From an uncultured Eubacteriales bacterium (GTDB lineage: Bacteria; Bacillota; Clostridia; Lachnospirales; Bianqueaceae), in assembly GCA_900315265.1 (NCBI GenBank), contig OMYN01000010.1:1-64000 (forward strand): a stretch of 64,000 nucleotides of DNA, in the 5' to 3' direction. A program made the position numbers and the translations under genes. The first letter of the stretch is position 1; each line of letters starts with the position of its first letter. The notes under the pieces were generated by a model. It was not told the DNA's origin. It did no database searches and saw only the letters and a program-made list of their open reading frames with translations. Positions 1 through 7,299 of this stretch are shown in pieces.

Positions 1-200
1 TGTCAACGACCCACCCCCTAAAGGGAGTGGGCTTGTGACTGCCCGGCAGTGATAGCGGCTTACGCCTCCTGCCTTTGACCCCGACGGGCATTTCTGTCCG
101 AAGTGGCGTCACATCATGGGGCGGTTGACTGCGCCCCTTGCGAACAAGATCTACTCGTTTGCAACTGTATCCGGTACTAAATATTCGATTCCCATACGAT
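1..200 (-). ncRNA. Putative omega RNA (TnpB guide RNA scaffold) over the IS right end
   Basis: In IS200/IS605 elements the TnpB guide RNA covers the 3' end of tnpB and the right end, with the guide read from flanking DNA. Here the minus strand downstream of tnpB can fold several hairpins: GGGGCG/CGCCCC at about 122-143, a CTGCCGGGCAG palindrome at about 40-50, and the terminal hairpin at 10-31. The guide would lie left of position 1, outside the window. The 5' start of the RNA cannot be placed from sequence. The call rests on family knowledge plus these hairpins. Confidence 0.45.
10..31 (-). repeat. Right-end subterminal hairpin of the IS element
   Basis: Nine-pair stem (one G-T pair) with a TTTA loop. 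This is the kind of structure TnpA binds at an IS605 right end. The trailing bases GTTGAC toward position 2 resemble the GTTCAC that ends the second, decayed element near 2987. Confidence 0.7.
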
Positions 201-1278
201 ACAGATTCATGGCTCCGATCCGGTCATCATTGGAACGGTAGCCGCAGTTCCTGCAGCGGAACAGGTGGAGCTTTTTGTTGCGGTTGGCTCTTTCCGTATG
301 TCCGCAGACGGGACAGCATTGGCTGGTATAAGCCGGGTCAACCTTGATCACCTTGTCTTTATGCAGACGCGCTTTATAGATCAGTTTCTGCTCAAGGTCG
401 TAGAACGTCCAGCTCACACAGGTATAGCGGTCTTTAAGGCGGACTTTCTCTGTCGCGGAACGGATGCCGGTCAGGTCTTCCAGAACGAACAGGGTATTAG
501 ACGGGTTATTTTCAACGAGTGCCTTCGACACACAATGGTTTACATCCTGCATCCAACGGTTTTCTCGCTGACCGATCTCTCTGATCCTGCGTCTTGAAGA
601 TGGCGTATGGACTCTCTGAAGTTCCCTGCGCAATTCTTTGTAATGAGCCCGCTTCTGTTTAACGGTACGACCGCTGACAAAACCTGACTTATGGCGGCTG
701 TCATAGGTCGCGACGATAAAGTTAATACCGCGGTCAATGCCGACGACGTTGCAGACATCTTCATTACGGCATTCCTCAATACTTCGCGTGACCGGTATGT
801 GAAGAAAGTACTTTCCGTGCTTTGACACCAGTTTCGCCGTTCCGAACCGATAGGTGTCCGTGTCGAAATATTTTTCCATTCCCTCGGAGAAATACCGGAG
901 TTTCACCCGCCCGTTCAGCGTATTGACGGAAAACCAGTCCATCTTTAGAGAATAGTCCCGGTTCCACACGAGATCATACTGCGGTTTCTGAAATTCTGCC
1001 TTCAGCCATCGGTGCTGATTCTCCAGAATAGTCCGGTAGCGGGCAATGACTGTCTTGATAACGGACTGTGCCATCTGGGACTTAAGACCGAACCGGTCGC
1101 GGAGATCCGTATACAGCTTTTCATTCAGCGAAAACTGTTTCAGATCATGTGTTTCAAAAACATGATCGGATACGAAGCAGCAAGCATCGCAATAGGCAGA
1201 CAAAGTCCTGTCTAGTAAGACCTTATCCGTGTCTGATACGAGTACCTGTATTTTGGCGGTAACCGTAAGCGTTTCCAT
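151..1278 (-). CDS. tnpB: TnpB, RNA-guided RuvC endonuclease of an IS200/IS605 element
   Basis: 375 residues, a normal full length. TnpB proteins are guide-RNA-directed DNA nucleases that help retain the transposon and are the ancestors of Cas12. The RuvC core is complete: Asp182 in GIDRGINF (RuvC-I), Glu267 in FVLEDLTGIR (RuvC-II) and Asp352 near the C-terminus (RuvC-III). A four-cysteine zinc ribbon (CPVC at 322-325 and CRNC at 342-345) lies between the last two motifs. The gene starts at an ATG behind AAAGGAGG and ends only 150 bases from the element end. It is divergent from tnpA. No frameshift or missing catalytic residue is seen, so it may be active. Confidence 0.93.
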   Translation of the reverse strand: METLTVTAKIQVLVSDTDKVLLDRTLSAYCDACCFVSDHVFETHDLKQFSLNEKLYTDLRDRFGLKSQMAQSVIKTVIARYRTILENQHRWLKAEFQKPQYDLVWNRDYSLKMDWFSVNTLNGRVKLRYFSEGMEKYFDTDTYRFGTAKLVSKHGKYFLHIPVTRSIEECRNEDVCNVVGIDRGINFIVATYDSRHKSGFVSGRTVKQKRAHYKELRRELQRVHTPSSRRRIREIGQRENRWMQDVNHCVSKALVENNPSNTLFVLEDLTGIRSATEKVRLKDRYTCVSWTFYDLEQKLIYKARLHKDKVIKVDPAYTSQCCPVCGHTERANRNKKLHLFRCRNCGYRSNDDRIGAMNLYRMGIEYLVPDTVANE

Positions 1279-1353
1279 TTATAAAGCCTCCTTTCTTCAG
1301 ATTCACTATATAATATTATATAATATAATTAGTGAATTATCAAAGAGGCTGTG
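1279..1353. promoter_or_regulatory. AT-rich divergent control region between tnpB and tnpA
   Basis: Two exact inverted arms, ATTCACTA (1301-1308) and TAGTGAAT (1330-1337), flank a nearly pure A/T core that holds -10-like TATAAT words on both strands. Ribosome sites for tnpB (AAAGGAGG) and tnpA (AAAGAGG) lie just outside. The palindrome is well placed to control both genes, but no binding protein is known from the sequence. Confidence 0.5.
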
Positions 1354-1815
1354 ATGGAAAACCGATATCATCACCATAATCGTCGGAAATACAGTTTAAA
1401 AGTTCATATCGTTCTGGTAACGAAATACCGGAAGCAGATACTAAAGGGACACATTTCTGACGATGTAAAGCAAAAGATATACGATATTGCGAATGTCTAT
1501 GGTTATGAGATCCTTGCTATGGAAACGGACAAAGATCACATCCATTTTCTGCTTGGCTGCGATACGACAGACAGGGTATCGGATATCGTCGGCATGATCA
1601 AACAGCAGACGACTTATTACCTGTGGCAGAAATATCCACGTTTTCTTGCAAAATGTTACTGGCAGAAAAGGATCTTTTGGTCAGACGGGTATTTTGCATG
1701 CAGTATTGGAGAAGTTTCTACGGCGACCATACGCAGATATATAGATTCTCCTGCTAAAGCAAGTGGGTTTCCGCCGCTGGGTAATATTATGAACTACGAT
1801 CCCTGGCAGTCTTGA
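1354..1815 (+). CDS. tnpA: TnpA, Y1 HUH transposase of IS200/IS605 family
   Basis: 153 residues. It is the single-strand DNA transposase that cuts and rejoins IS ends at their hairpins. The HUH metal site is visible as DHIHFLL near residue 60, and the catalytic Tyr is expected in the C-terminal helix at RRYIDSP. Family members usually have a Y-x3-Q motif there; in this protein the position four after Tyr is Pro, and the tail after it (about 18 residues) looks like translated IS-end sequence. ATG 1354 is chosen over the GTG three bases upstream. The altered tail may make the enzyme weak or dead, or may be a normal variant of this subgroup. Confidence 0.88.
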   Translation: MENRYHHHNRRKYSLKVHIVLVTKYRKQILKGHISDDVKQKIYDIANVYGYEILAMETDKDHIHFLLGCDTTDRVSDIVGMIKQQTTYYLWQKYPRFLAKCYWQKRIFWSDGYFACSIGEVSTATIRRYIDSPAKASGFPPLGNIMNYDPWQS

Positions 1816-1825
1816 GGTGAGTATA

Positions 1826-2377
1826 AAATAATAAGTCATGTTGACCCACTGGTCTTTGCCGAATAATTTATTCAGAACATTAAAAAGTCCATAACAGGAG
1901 GCACATGCCGCAGCCGGTCAGATCGGTCACGGCAAAGCCGGAAAAGCTTTTTCCTTTCGAAATAATAAGGATTACACCGCAAAAAGATAACAATATGGCA
2001 GAGACTTTTCTAAGAGTCAGTTTTTCTTTTAGGAAGATACAGGAAAAAATGACAGCGGTGATCGGCCAAAGATAATTGAGAATGCAGGCATCTGTTGCGG
2101 ATATCAGGGAAAGCCCCTTATAGTACAAGGCAGAATACAGAAATTCACCCAGCAGCCCCAGGCCGGTAAGACAGAGTAAGTATCGTTTGGAGTAAGTCCT
2201 AATATTGCGTATCCTTCCCGTGGCCAGCAGAAAGACCAGCAGGGCAGCGGATGCTAAAACGGAACTGTAGTATAACAGTGTCATACTTGGAAAATCCGAA
2301 AGGATCGATTTGGTCATTGACGGCAGCGTTGCCCAAAGAATGATGGATGTTCCGGCCATTACATATTGTTTCTACAT
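1826..2377 (-). pseudogene. Broken EamA-type (DMT superfamily) permease
   Basis: Five or more hydrophobic helices and the start ILWATLPSMTK match the first half of a drug/metabolite transporter (family length near 300 residues). Three lesions are visible. (1) The likely original start, ATG at 2377 behind AGAGGTGA, is followed at once by a TAG codon, so translation could only begin at ATG 2359. (2) A one-base insertion in a T-run near 1882-1886 stops the frame at 1880, and the protein resumes in the next frame as FNVLNKLFGKDQWVNM. (3) The gene then runs into the IS end near 1826-1838. It was divergent from the Crp-type regulator fragment at 2459, a common regulator/transporter pairing. Confidence 0.8.
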
Positions 2378-2458
2378 TGATTCTTCACCTCTCCGGAAAC
2401 GTATGGTATCATTGAAACAGAGAAAAAGATGTAGCGCAGACTACAAGCAGAGGTAACT

Positions 2459-2560
2459 ATGAACAGCGTTCCGAAACATTTATTCCAGTATTTTGAGTCG
2501 GCAGGGATCAAAAGAACATTTGCAGCCGGAAACCTGGTCTATATGGAGGGCGATGACGCG
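2459..2560 (+). pseudogene. N-terminal fragment of a Crp/Fnr-type regulator
   Basis: An ATG behind AGAGGT opens a frame whose 34 codons include RTFAAGNLVYMEGDDA, the start of a cyclic-nucleotide-binding-like sensor fold (the Gly...Tyr...Gly-Asp pattern of Crp/Fnr proteins). At about 2560 the sequence switches without a gap into a TnpB-like reading frame. The rest of the regulator (about 190 residues, including the DNA-binding domain) is not recognisable after the remnant ends near 2990. It was presumably the regulator of the divergent permease. Confidence 0.65.
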
Positions 2561-2987
2561 CCAAGTTCCCGAAGTTCCATTCCAAAAGAGGGCGGCAGTC
2601 TTATACGACGCCAATGAACAGCGGAAGCATCCAAGTCACGGATAAGTGCGTCTCCTTACCGAAGATCGGAGAGATAAAAGCCATCATCCACCGGGAGATC
2701 CCCAAAGACGCGGTCGTCGGATCTGCTACGGTGTCCAGGGAGCCGGACGGTTCTTCGTATCCCTTCAGTATCAGATCGCCGTCGAAATGTCTCCGACAGT
2801 GAAAGATCTGAAGCCCGTCCTCGGTCTGGATTATAAGTCAGATGGGCTTTACGTCGATTCCGAAGGGAACAAGGCGAATATGCCACGCTATTATCATGAC
2901 GCTCAGAGGCAGCTCGACGCGCTGCGATGGTCGAAACAGGAAGCCCCCCACTTCAAACGCTATGCGTAAAGTGGGGGTAGTTCACCC
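2560..2987 (+). pseudogene. Decayed second IS605-type element: tnpB remnant plus right end
   Basis: Translation from 2560 gives AKFPKFHSKRGRQSYTT and LPKIGEIKAIIHREIP, typical of the middle of another TnpB subfamily. A one-base shift near 2748 moves the match to the next frame, where RFFVSLQYQ and the RuvC-I box VLGLDYKSDGLYVDS follow. The frame then jumps at about 2925 straight to the right-end hairpin, so RuvC-II, zinc ribbon, RuvC-III, the N-terminal part and tnpA are all missing. It is not closely related to the TnpB at 151-1278 (different motif spelling). Confidence 0.8.
2944..2987 (+). repeat. Right-end hairpin of the decayed IS605-type element
   Basis: Inverted arms CCCCCACTT and AAGTGGGGG enclose a loop with GCTATGC, followed by TAGTTCAC. 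This is a typical IS605-group right end, preserved better than the gene it belonged to. Confidence 0.75.
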
Positions 2988-3124
2988 GTACATGGTTTTT
3001 CAAATAAAGCTATTTCGGTATGGGCAAGACTGTTTCCGAGAGGGGCAGTGCGAAGTATATCGGCAAAGTTTGGGTAATGTTCCCTCACCGCTTACCGGTA
3101 AAAAACATATAGGAGGAATAAGCA

Positions 3125-3658
3125 ATGAAAATGGTAGTTATTACAGGCAGTGCCCATAAAAAAGGTACTTCCGCCTGCCTGGCCGACAATTTTATCAAAG
3201 GCGCGGAAGAAGCCGGTTATGAGGTTTATCGTTTTGACGCAGCGTTTAAAAAGGTACATCCCTGTCTCGGATGCAATCATTGCTACAAGTCCGGAGAAGG
3301 CTGCGTTTTCAAAGACGATATGGAAGAACTGAATCCGAGGCTCATTGAAGCAGATGCGGTCGTCTTCGTTTCCCCGATCTATTATTACAACATTAATTCA
3401 CAGATCAAATCCGTGATCGATCGCTTCTATGCAAATGACCAGAAGCTGCACGGCGGCAAAAAAACCGCTCTACTTACGACCATGGCCGATGATGTAATGA
3501 AATCGGCCGATGCAGCTGATCTGTGGCTGAAGAACTGTGCGGAATTCCTGAACTGGGAAATCGTGGGAACGGTCAATGCCAAGAACTCTTTGACCCGTGA
3601 GGATATCGAAAAATCCGACTATCCGCAGCAGGCATATGAGCTTGGAAAGAAGTTCTGA
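3125..3658 (+). CDS. Flavodoxin-fold NAD(P)H-dependent oxidoreductase
   Basis: 177 residues. The N-terminal strand-loop MKMVVITGSAHKKGTSA is the FMN phosphate-binding loop of the NADPH-dependent FMN reductase / iron-sulfur flavoprotein group. FVSPIYYYNINSQIKSVIDRF is the second conserved block. A cysteine patch, CLGCNHCYKSGEGCVF (about residues 47-62), resembles the cluster-binding region of iron-sulfur flavoproteins, so electron transfer through FMN is likely. The start ATG has AGGAGG seven bases upstream. The following TIGR04076 gene begins 23 bases after its stop and is probably cotranscribed. The physiological substrate is unknown. Confidence 0.85.
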   Translation: MKMVVITGSAHKKGTSACLADNFIKGAEEAGYEVYRFDAAFKKVHPCLGCNHCYKSGEGCVFKDDMEELNPRLIEADAVVFVSPIYYYNINSQIKSVIDRFYANDQKLHGGKKTALLTTMADDVMKSADAADLWLKNCAEFLNWEIVGTVNAKNSLTREDIEKSDYPQQAYELGKKF

Positions 3659-3681
3659 AATATGGTACAGGAGGAAAATAT

Positions 3682-4146
3682 ATGCAGCACATAGTAAAAG
3701 TAACGGTTCTTGATAAAAAACTATTTCCGGAGCTTCAGCAGCAGTATTGCATGGTACCCGACAGTGGCGTCTGCCCATGCTACAACATCGGTGACCAATT
3801 TGTTTTTTACCGCAACGATGAGCGTGATGACTACTGGCATATGGGGGCAGGGACACTTGTAAAATCCGGTAAGCCGGATACGGGAAACCTGCAGTCTCCG
3901 GGAACCAGGCACTGCGGCTCAGAAGGCGTTCCTTTCTGTTCCGAAGCCTGGGACGCTATCAGTCGATACATTTACAGCGGGCTGCAGGGCGGTCATATAA
4001 TGAAAGGCCGGATGAAGAATGAAAATGAGATGATCACCTGCTGTAATGACGGAACGAGACCGGTCATCTTCAAGATCGAACGGATCGATATTCCGGACTC
4101 GGACGAAAAGGATACGTCGGTGAAGACAGACGGTCCCATTTCTTAA
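3682..4146 (+). CDS. TIGR04076 family protein
   Basis: 154 residues. It matches the small TIGR04076 family by its pattern: KVTVLDKKL at the start, a central GVCPCYNIGDQF, then FCSEAWDAISRYI and CCNDGTRPVIFKIERI. Function of the family is unknown; the conserved Cys residues and the flavoprotein neighbour suggest a redox or metal link (inference). It is longer than most members because of an inserted stretch after residue 60 and a charged C-terminal tail. It has a good ribosome site (AGGAGG). Probably second gene of a two-gene unit with the flavoprotein. Confidence 0.75.
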   Translation: MQHIVKVTVLDKKLFPELQQQYCMVPDSGVCPCYNIGDQFVFYRNDERDDYWHMGAGTLVKSGKPDTGNLQSPGTRHCGSEGVPFCSEAWDAISRYIYSGLQGGHIMKGRMKNENEMITCCNDGTRPVIFKIERIDIPDSDEKDTSVKTDGPIS

Positions 4147-4162
4147 TATCAATAAGGATATC

Positions 4163-4322
4163 ATGAAAAGCATAACGATAGGACAGATATCTCTGATCCT
4201 TTGCTGCGGTCTGTATCTTGTATTACCGGATGGATAAGGCTAAAGCTTATTATGCGGCCATGATCCCTTTAATTACAGAAGCAGCTGCCATGGGAGGCTG
4301 CCTAATATGTGTTTTACAATAA
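4163..4322 (+). pseudogene. Possible small membrane protein broken by a frameshift
   Basis: ATG 4163 gives MKSITIGQISLILCCGLYLV and then stops early. Shifting one base near 4222 gives YYRMDKAKAYYAAMIPLI, ending at the TAA at 4320-4322. Joined, this would be a peptide of about 50 residues with two hydrophobic segments. It is too short for family assignment, and it could also be non-coding. Confidence 0.3.
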
Positions 4323-4384
4323 AAAAGAGCAAGGCTGAATGCCGAGGCTTAATGCCAAGGCTGCATGCCCTGCTCTTTTTTTAT
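4321..4384. terminator. Bidirectional intrinsic terminator
   Basis: AAAAAAGAGCA at 4321-4331 pairs with TGCTCTTTTTTT at 4371-4382. It lies between the plus-strand TIGR04076 unit and the 3' end of the minus-strand GNAT gene, and its A- and T-rich flanks suit both directions. Confidence 0.75.
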
Positions 4385-5493
4385 AATTTTCTCCACAGAT
4401 AAACCTTGTCTTTTAGCTGCTTGCCGCCTTCGAAGATGGGCTGGCGGTAGTGGTCAACGATATAATTTGGTATGACATGATGGATCGTAAATCCGCAGTG
4501 CTGGTAAAAAGGAACGGTCAGGGGGCTGTCACCGGTCCCGACCTGAAGGACTGAGTAACTGCCTTTATAACGGTCCGCCACGTATTCGATTATTGCCTTG
4601 CCGTGGCCCTTTCCCTGATAAGCAGGCCGTACCGCCAGATTCTGGATCTCAAGGATACCGCCGCCTTCATCGGTTACCACACATTCTGCGACAGCAGTAT
4701 TTTCCTCCTTCTTCACGAACATAGTACCCCGCTCAAGATAGCGGTCGATCATATCTTCCTGCTCGTCCGCAAGAAGAAGCAGGTCCAAATAATCCTTTTT
4801 ATTTTTCGTAACTTCCCGGATGCTCAGCACTTCTTCGTCCGGGGCAGCTTCGATCCCGGCCAGGGCGGGGTGATCGGTCAGCCGTTTGACGATGCGCCAG
4901 CCCATATAGTCCTTTTTCAGGCTTTCTTCCATTGGCAGAAAGCCCAGATCCAGGTATACTTTTACCGCCAGCCAGGTCGTGCACTGGGTGGGGATCTGCG
5001 CATAGGATTCTTTGAAATCATCCCTGAGGATATCCAGTGTATGCAGGATCAAAGGCTTAGAAAGGCCTTTCCCTTGAAAATCCTTTCGCACCGATACCCA
5101 GTGCAGCCATCCGTCATGATAAGGATCGCGTCCGAAGTTGTCGTAATAAGCGGTTGCCGTTGCTACCTTACGACCGGCTGCCGGATAGGAGGCATTGCTG
5201 CTGTCCGGGTAACTTTCGGCATCCGCGGTGACAAAGATCATACGCCGGGTCAGTTCATCTTCATGACCGCCGTAATAATTTTGCCAGGCCTGCAGGCCTT
5301 CCTGATAAGTGGAGAACTCCCCGGCTGACTTTTCGATTTCGATCCAGGCATCCCGGTCTCCCGGCTGATAAAAAACGAAATGAAAGCCCTGGGGAAGTTC
5401 TATTACAGGAAGCGTATGATCCAGTTTCCTCCTCAGCTGCAGCGGATAATAAGTGATGCGGGAGTCCAGATTTTCAAATTTCGGAAGGGACAT
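4381..5493 (-). CDS. Tandem GNAT-domain acetyltransferase
   Basis: 370 residues from ATG 5493 (a GTG 12 bases upstream is less well placed behind AGAGGTG). Two GCN5-type N-acetyltransferase folds are fused. The first, about residues 30-205, has the acetyl-CoA loop motif as VRKDFQGKGLSKPLI. The second, about 215-350, has LAVRPAYQGKGHGKAII with the full Q-x-x-G-x-G pattern. The C-terminal module ends with a FYQHCGF block typical of the fold. The substrate is unknown; small-molecule or peptide N-acetylation is the usual role. It is followed closely upstream by pepT on the same strand (29 bases between pepT stop and this start), so the two may share a transcript. Confidence 0.85.
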   Translation of the reverse strand: MSLPKFENLDSRITYYPLQLRRKLDHTLPVIELPQGFHFVFYQPGDRDAWIEIEKSAGEFSTYQEGLQAWQNYYGGHEDELTRRMIFVTADAESYPDSSNASYPAAGRKVATATAYYDNFGRDPYHDGWLHWVSVRKDFQGKGLSKPLILHTLDILRDDFKESYAQIPTQCTTWLAVKVYLDLGFLPMEESLKKDYMGWRIVKRLTDHPALAGIEAAPDEEVLSIREVTKNKKDYLDLLLLADEQEDMIDRYLERGTMFVKKEENTAVAECVVTDEGGGILEIQNLAVRPAYQGKGHGKAIIEYVADRYKGSYSVLQVGTGDSPLTVPFYQHCGFTIHHVIPNYIVDHYRQPIFEGGKQLKDKVYLWRKL

Positions 5494-5522
5494 CGTAAAT
5501 AGCACCTCTAAAGCCGGATTTT

Positions 5523-6764
5523 TTAACTTCTTTTCTTTTCTGAGGCAAAGCGTACAGCCAGGCGCACCAGCACTTCGACGGACTGGTGCATCTGGTCGAT
5601 GCTGACGTACTCAAAGTGACCGTGGCAGTTAAAGTCACCGGTGCCCAGGTTGGGGCAGGGAAGACCCATATAGCTCAAGGTCGCTCCGTCAGTGCCTCCC
5701 CGGATCGCCTGAATGCGGGGCTCGATGCCCATAGCCTTGTAGACTTCTTTGACGTGGTCAAGCAGGAAGGGATAAGGTTCTACCTTTTCCTTCATATTAT
5801 AATAGGAGTCCCGGACGGTCAGAGCGACCGTGCCCTTCCCGTATTTGGCGTTCAGAAAATCCGTAATGTTCTGAAGGAAAGCCTTTTTCTGCTCAAACAG
5901 GCCGCGGTCATGGTCGCGCACGATATAGGTAAGGCGGCAGTGTTCAACGGTTCCGTTGATGCTGATCAGGTGGATGAACCCCTCATATCCTTCTGTATAT
6001 TCCGGTTTCTGGAAAGTCGGAAGCATCTCGTTGAACTCCATCCCCACGCGGGCAGCGCTCAGCATCTTGCCTTTGGCGGAACCTGGGTGGATGGCGATAC
6101 CGGTGATATCGACATCTGCCTGAGCGGCATTAAAGTTTTCATATTCCAGTTCGCCGATCTCGCCGCCGTCCATGGTATAGGCGTAGTCGGCTCCGAATTT
6201 GGCCGTGTCGAAATATTCAACGCCTCTTCCTATTTCTTCATCGGGAGTAAAAGCAATGCGGATAGGACCGTGTTTGATTTCGGGATGCCCGATCAGATAT
6301 TCAGCCATGGCGATGATCTCGGCAACACCGGCCTTGTCATCGCCGCCCAGCAGAGTGTTGCCGTCAGTGACGATCAGATCCTGGCCTGTGCAGCGGGTCA
6401 GAGAAGCAAACTCGGACGGTTTCATCACGATGTTTTTTTCTTTATTTAACACGATATCGGAGCCGTCGTAGTTTTTGATGACACAAGGTTGAATATTATT
6501 GCCGGGAGCGTCGCTGGCCGTGTCCATATGGGCGATAAAGCCGAGCACAGCGCCGGTGTAATTTTCGATGGTAGAAGGAACGGTCCCCATGACGTATCCG
6601 TTCGGATCGCGGGCAGCGTCAGTGACTCCTGCGGATCTAAGTTCATCAACGATCATGTCGGCAAAAGCAAGTTCTGCTTCCCGGCTGGAGGGGATGGTAT
6701 CGGATGCAGGATCCGAGGTCGTATCGATCTTGACATATTTTATGAAGCGTTCTTCAACAGACAT
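5523..6764 (-). CDS. pepT: Peptidase T (tripeptide aminopeptidase)
   Basis: 413 residues, the usual PepT length. A zinc aminopeptidase of family M20B that releases the N-terminal residue of tripeptides in the cytoplasm. Seen: FIAHMDTASD (metal His and catalytic Asp), GGDDKAGVAE (bridging Asp), PDEEIGRG (catalytic Glu and metal Glu), TMDGGEIGE, and the late IRGGTDGATLS block with GTGDFNCHGHFEYV near the C-terminus. The start ATG has AAAGGAGG. The unit ends with the GNAT gene and a terminator. It suits an organism that imports peptides. Confidence 0.95.
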   Translation of the reverse strand: MSVEERFIKYVKIDTTSDPASDTIPSSREAELAFADMIVDELRSAGVTDAARDPNGYVMGTVPSTIENYTGAVLGFIAHMDTASDAPGNNIQPCVIKNYDGSDIVLNKEKNIVMKPSEFASLTRCTGQDLIVTDGNTLLGGDDKAGVAEIIAMAEYLIGHPEIKHGPIRIAFTPDEEIGRGVEYFDTAKFGADYAYTMDGGEIGELEYENFNAAQADVDITGIAIHPGSAKGKMLSAARVGMEFNEMLPTFQKPEYTEGYEGFIHLISINGTVEHCRLTYIVRDHDRGLFEQKKAFLQNITDFLNAKYGKGTVALTVRDSYYNMKEKVEPYPFLLDHVKEVYKAMGIEPRIQAIRGGTDGATLSYMGLPCPNLGTGDFNCHGHFEYVSIDQMHQSVEVLVRLAVRFASEKKRS

Positions 6765-6913
6765 GAGATGCCTCCTTTGTTATTTCAGGTGAGATACAGG
6801 CATTATAGCACGGCAGGGGCCTTTATTAAAGCACGCCTCCTGCGAAGAAAGAGGGGCCGCTCAGTGAGGCCTGTCAGTGAAGCCACTTCGTGACTGACAG
6901 CCGTAAACTGGCA

Positions 6914-6951
6914 TAAAAAAGACAGCTGAGAAATCATTCTCAGCTGTCTTG
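6914..6951 (-). terminator. Terminator of the tRNA-Glu/tRNA-Cys unit
   Basis: On the minus strand AAGACAGCTGAGAA pairs with TTCTCAGCTGTCTT, followed by TTTTTT. It lies four bases after the tRNA-Cys. Confidence 0.9.
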
Positions 6952-6954
6952 GTA

Positions 6955-7025
6955 AGGTGCCACCCAGAATCGAACTGGGGATATAGGTGTTGCAGACCTT
7001 TGCCTTACCGCTTGGCCATGGCACC
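6955..7025 (-). tRNA. tRNA-Cys (GCA)
   Basis: Complete cloverleaf of 71 bases. Acceptor GGTGCC pairs with GGCACC, the anticodon loop is CTGCAAC (anticodon GCA), and the T arm CCCAGTTCGATTCTGGG is intact. CCA is not encoded. It lies 11 bases downstream of tRNA-Glu and is cotranscribed with it. Confidence 0.95.
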
Positions 7026-7036
7026 ATATGGAAAAA

Positions 7037-7108
7037 TGACCCCTGCGGGATTCGGACCCACGTTACCGCCGTGAAAGGGCGATGTCTTAACCGCTTGACC
7101 AAGGGGCC
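7037..7108 (-). tRNA. tRNA-Glu (TTC)
   Basis: 72-base cloverleaf. Acceptor GGCCCCT pairs with AGGGGTC (one G-T pair), the anticodon loop is CTTTCAC (anticodon TTC), and the T arm contains GGGTCCGAATCCC. It is the first of two tRNAs in the unit. Confidence 0.95.
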
Positions 7109-7161
7109 ATATGATTTAATGCAATGCAGATGATGCAATGCATGTGATGCAAGCGAATGTT

Positions 7162-7191
7162 AGTATAGCATCGCCGGTAAATATCTGTCAA
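7162..7191 (-). promoter_or_regulatory. Promoter of the tRNA-Glu/Cys unit
   Basis: On the minus strand TTGACA, an 18-base spacer and TATACT. Transcription would start about 45-50 bases before tRNA-Glu. The short repeat ATGCAATGCA occurs twice in that leader. Confidence 0.85.
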
Positions 7192-7229
7192 GGGTAAATT
7201 TGATTTTTCCCCCTTAAATGGCAAAGGAT

Positions 7230-7258
7230 TTGCCTAGCTTGTGCCCGTGTGCTACAAT
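7230..7258 (+). promoter_or_regulatory. Promoter of the Mrp-family ATPase gene
   Basis: TTGCCT, a 17-base spacer and TACAAT, 41 bases before the ATG. Divergent from the tRNA promoter. Confidence 0.7.
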
Positions 7259-7299
7259 CGGAATAACACTCCATACAAGCATCAGAAAGGATATTGATC

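Larger units (their letters stand above)
2..1838. mobile_element. IS200/IS605-type insertion sequence
   Basis: Divergent tnpB (minus) and tnpA (plus) genes define an IS605-group element. The end beyond tnpB carries a clear subterminal hairpin at 10-31 (arms CCCACTCCC and GGGGGTGGG around a TTTA loop, read on the minus strand), typical of the right end of this family. The other end has a weaker TTTA-loop hairpin at about 1748-1770, overlapping the 3' end of tnpA. The outer left boundary is set between 1816 and 1838, because the interrupted permease reading frame is still recognisable down to about 1826. The right boundary near position 2 is a guess from the hairpin-to-end distance, since flanking sequence lies outside the window. 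No target duplication is expected for this family. Confidence 0.8.

Noticed and set aside
3000-3124. Continuation of the Crp/Fnr-type regulator after the decayed IS
   Set aside because: None of the three plus-strand frames gives a recognisable sensor or helix-turn-helix segment, so no feature is claimed.
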